Assembly (NCBI GenBank): GCA_022494885.1
Contig: JAGVSM010003999.1
Span: forward strand, 1 to 64,000
Reading direction: 5' to 3'
Length of the DNA stretch: 64,000 nt
Origin: Micrasema longulum
Lineage: Eukaryota; Arthropoda; Insecta; Trichoptera; Brachycentridae
A program made the translations under genes and the position numbers. Under the pieces are notes generated by a model. The model was not told the DNA's origin and did no database searches. It worked only from the letters and a program-made list of their open reading frames with translations. Shown in pieces: positions 63,976 through 64,000 of the stretch. Each line of letters begins with the position of its first letter. Position 1 is the stretch's first letter.

Positions 63976-64000
63976 GTATTCCCAGTGATTTTTTTGTGTT

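Overview
The window looks like repeat-rich nuclear DNA from an arthropod, probably an insect. The sequence is strongly AT-rich. It carries decayed non-LTR retrotransposons whose translated remnants resemble insect LINEs, tRNA-derived SINEs, a mariner-like relic and Penelope-like element (PLE) pieces. I find no credible host protein-coding gene, rRNA or functional tRNA. The 64 kb is best read as intergenic or intronic DNA built from nested transposable-element debris. All family labels below (LINE-A, SINE-1, FB and so on) are local names used only here.

Layout. 1-14 kb: mostly AT-rich spacer with small LINE and SINE pieces, a mariner-like transposase relic (8.7-9.3 kb), and two LINE C-terminal pieces (11.0-11.2 and 12.0-12.3 kb). 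14-17 kb: a PLE-like 3' piece with a hammerhead-ribozyme-like motif, inserted into an older repeat whose uninterrupted copy lies near 16.9 kb; then a second PLE tail and LINE-C. 19-29 kb: SINE-1, two copies of LINE-K, and the best reverse transcriptase in the window (LINE-A, 27.6-28.9 kb, reverse strand, 5'-truncated, one frameshift). 30-43 kb: several two-copy repeats and two fold-back (FB) elements that other elements have invaded. 45-50 kb: a near-perfect 78-bp-arm hairpin, a 29-bp tandem repeat, and LINE-H and LINE-D back to back. 51-57 kb: SINE-1, LINE-A 3' ends, two more FB copies, then a PLE 3' end that keeps a GIY-YIG endonuclease remnant followed by two tandem hammerhead-like motifs. 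57.5-58.9 kb: two paralogous four-unit arrays with a conserved hairpin core, which I cannot assign to any known element. 59-64 kb: LINE-B, LINE-K interrupted by a second 3' end of its own family, an RNase-H-type LINE tail, and a fresh-looking SINE-1.

How the parts relate. The SINEs encode no protein and presumably relied on LINE enzymes in trans. Most LINE pieces are 5'-truncated and end in short A/T-rich or microsatellite tails, as target-primed reverse transcription leaves them. At least six LINE families have a short palindrome just before the tail. The two strongest leads are (1) the PLE-linked hammerhead-like motifs with self-complementary stem III, and (2) the hairpin arrays at 57.6-58.9 kb. 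No alignment, folding or database search was run. All homology statements come from reading translations and motifs by eye.
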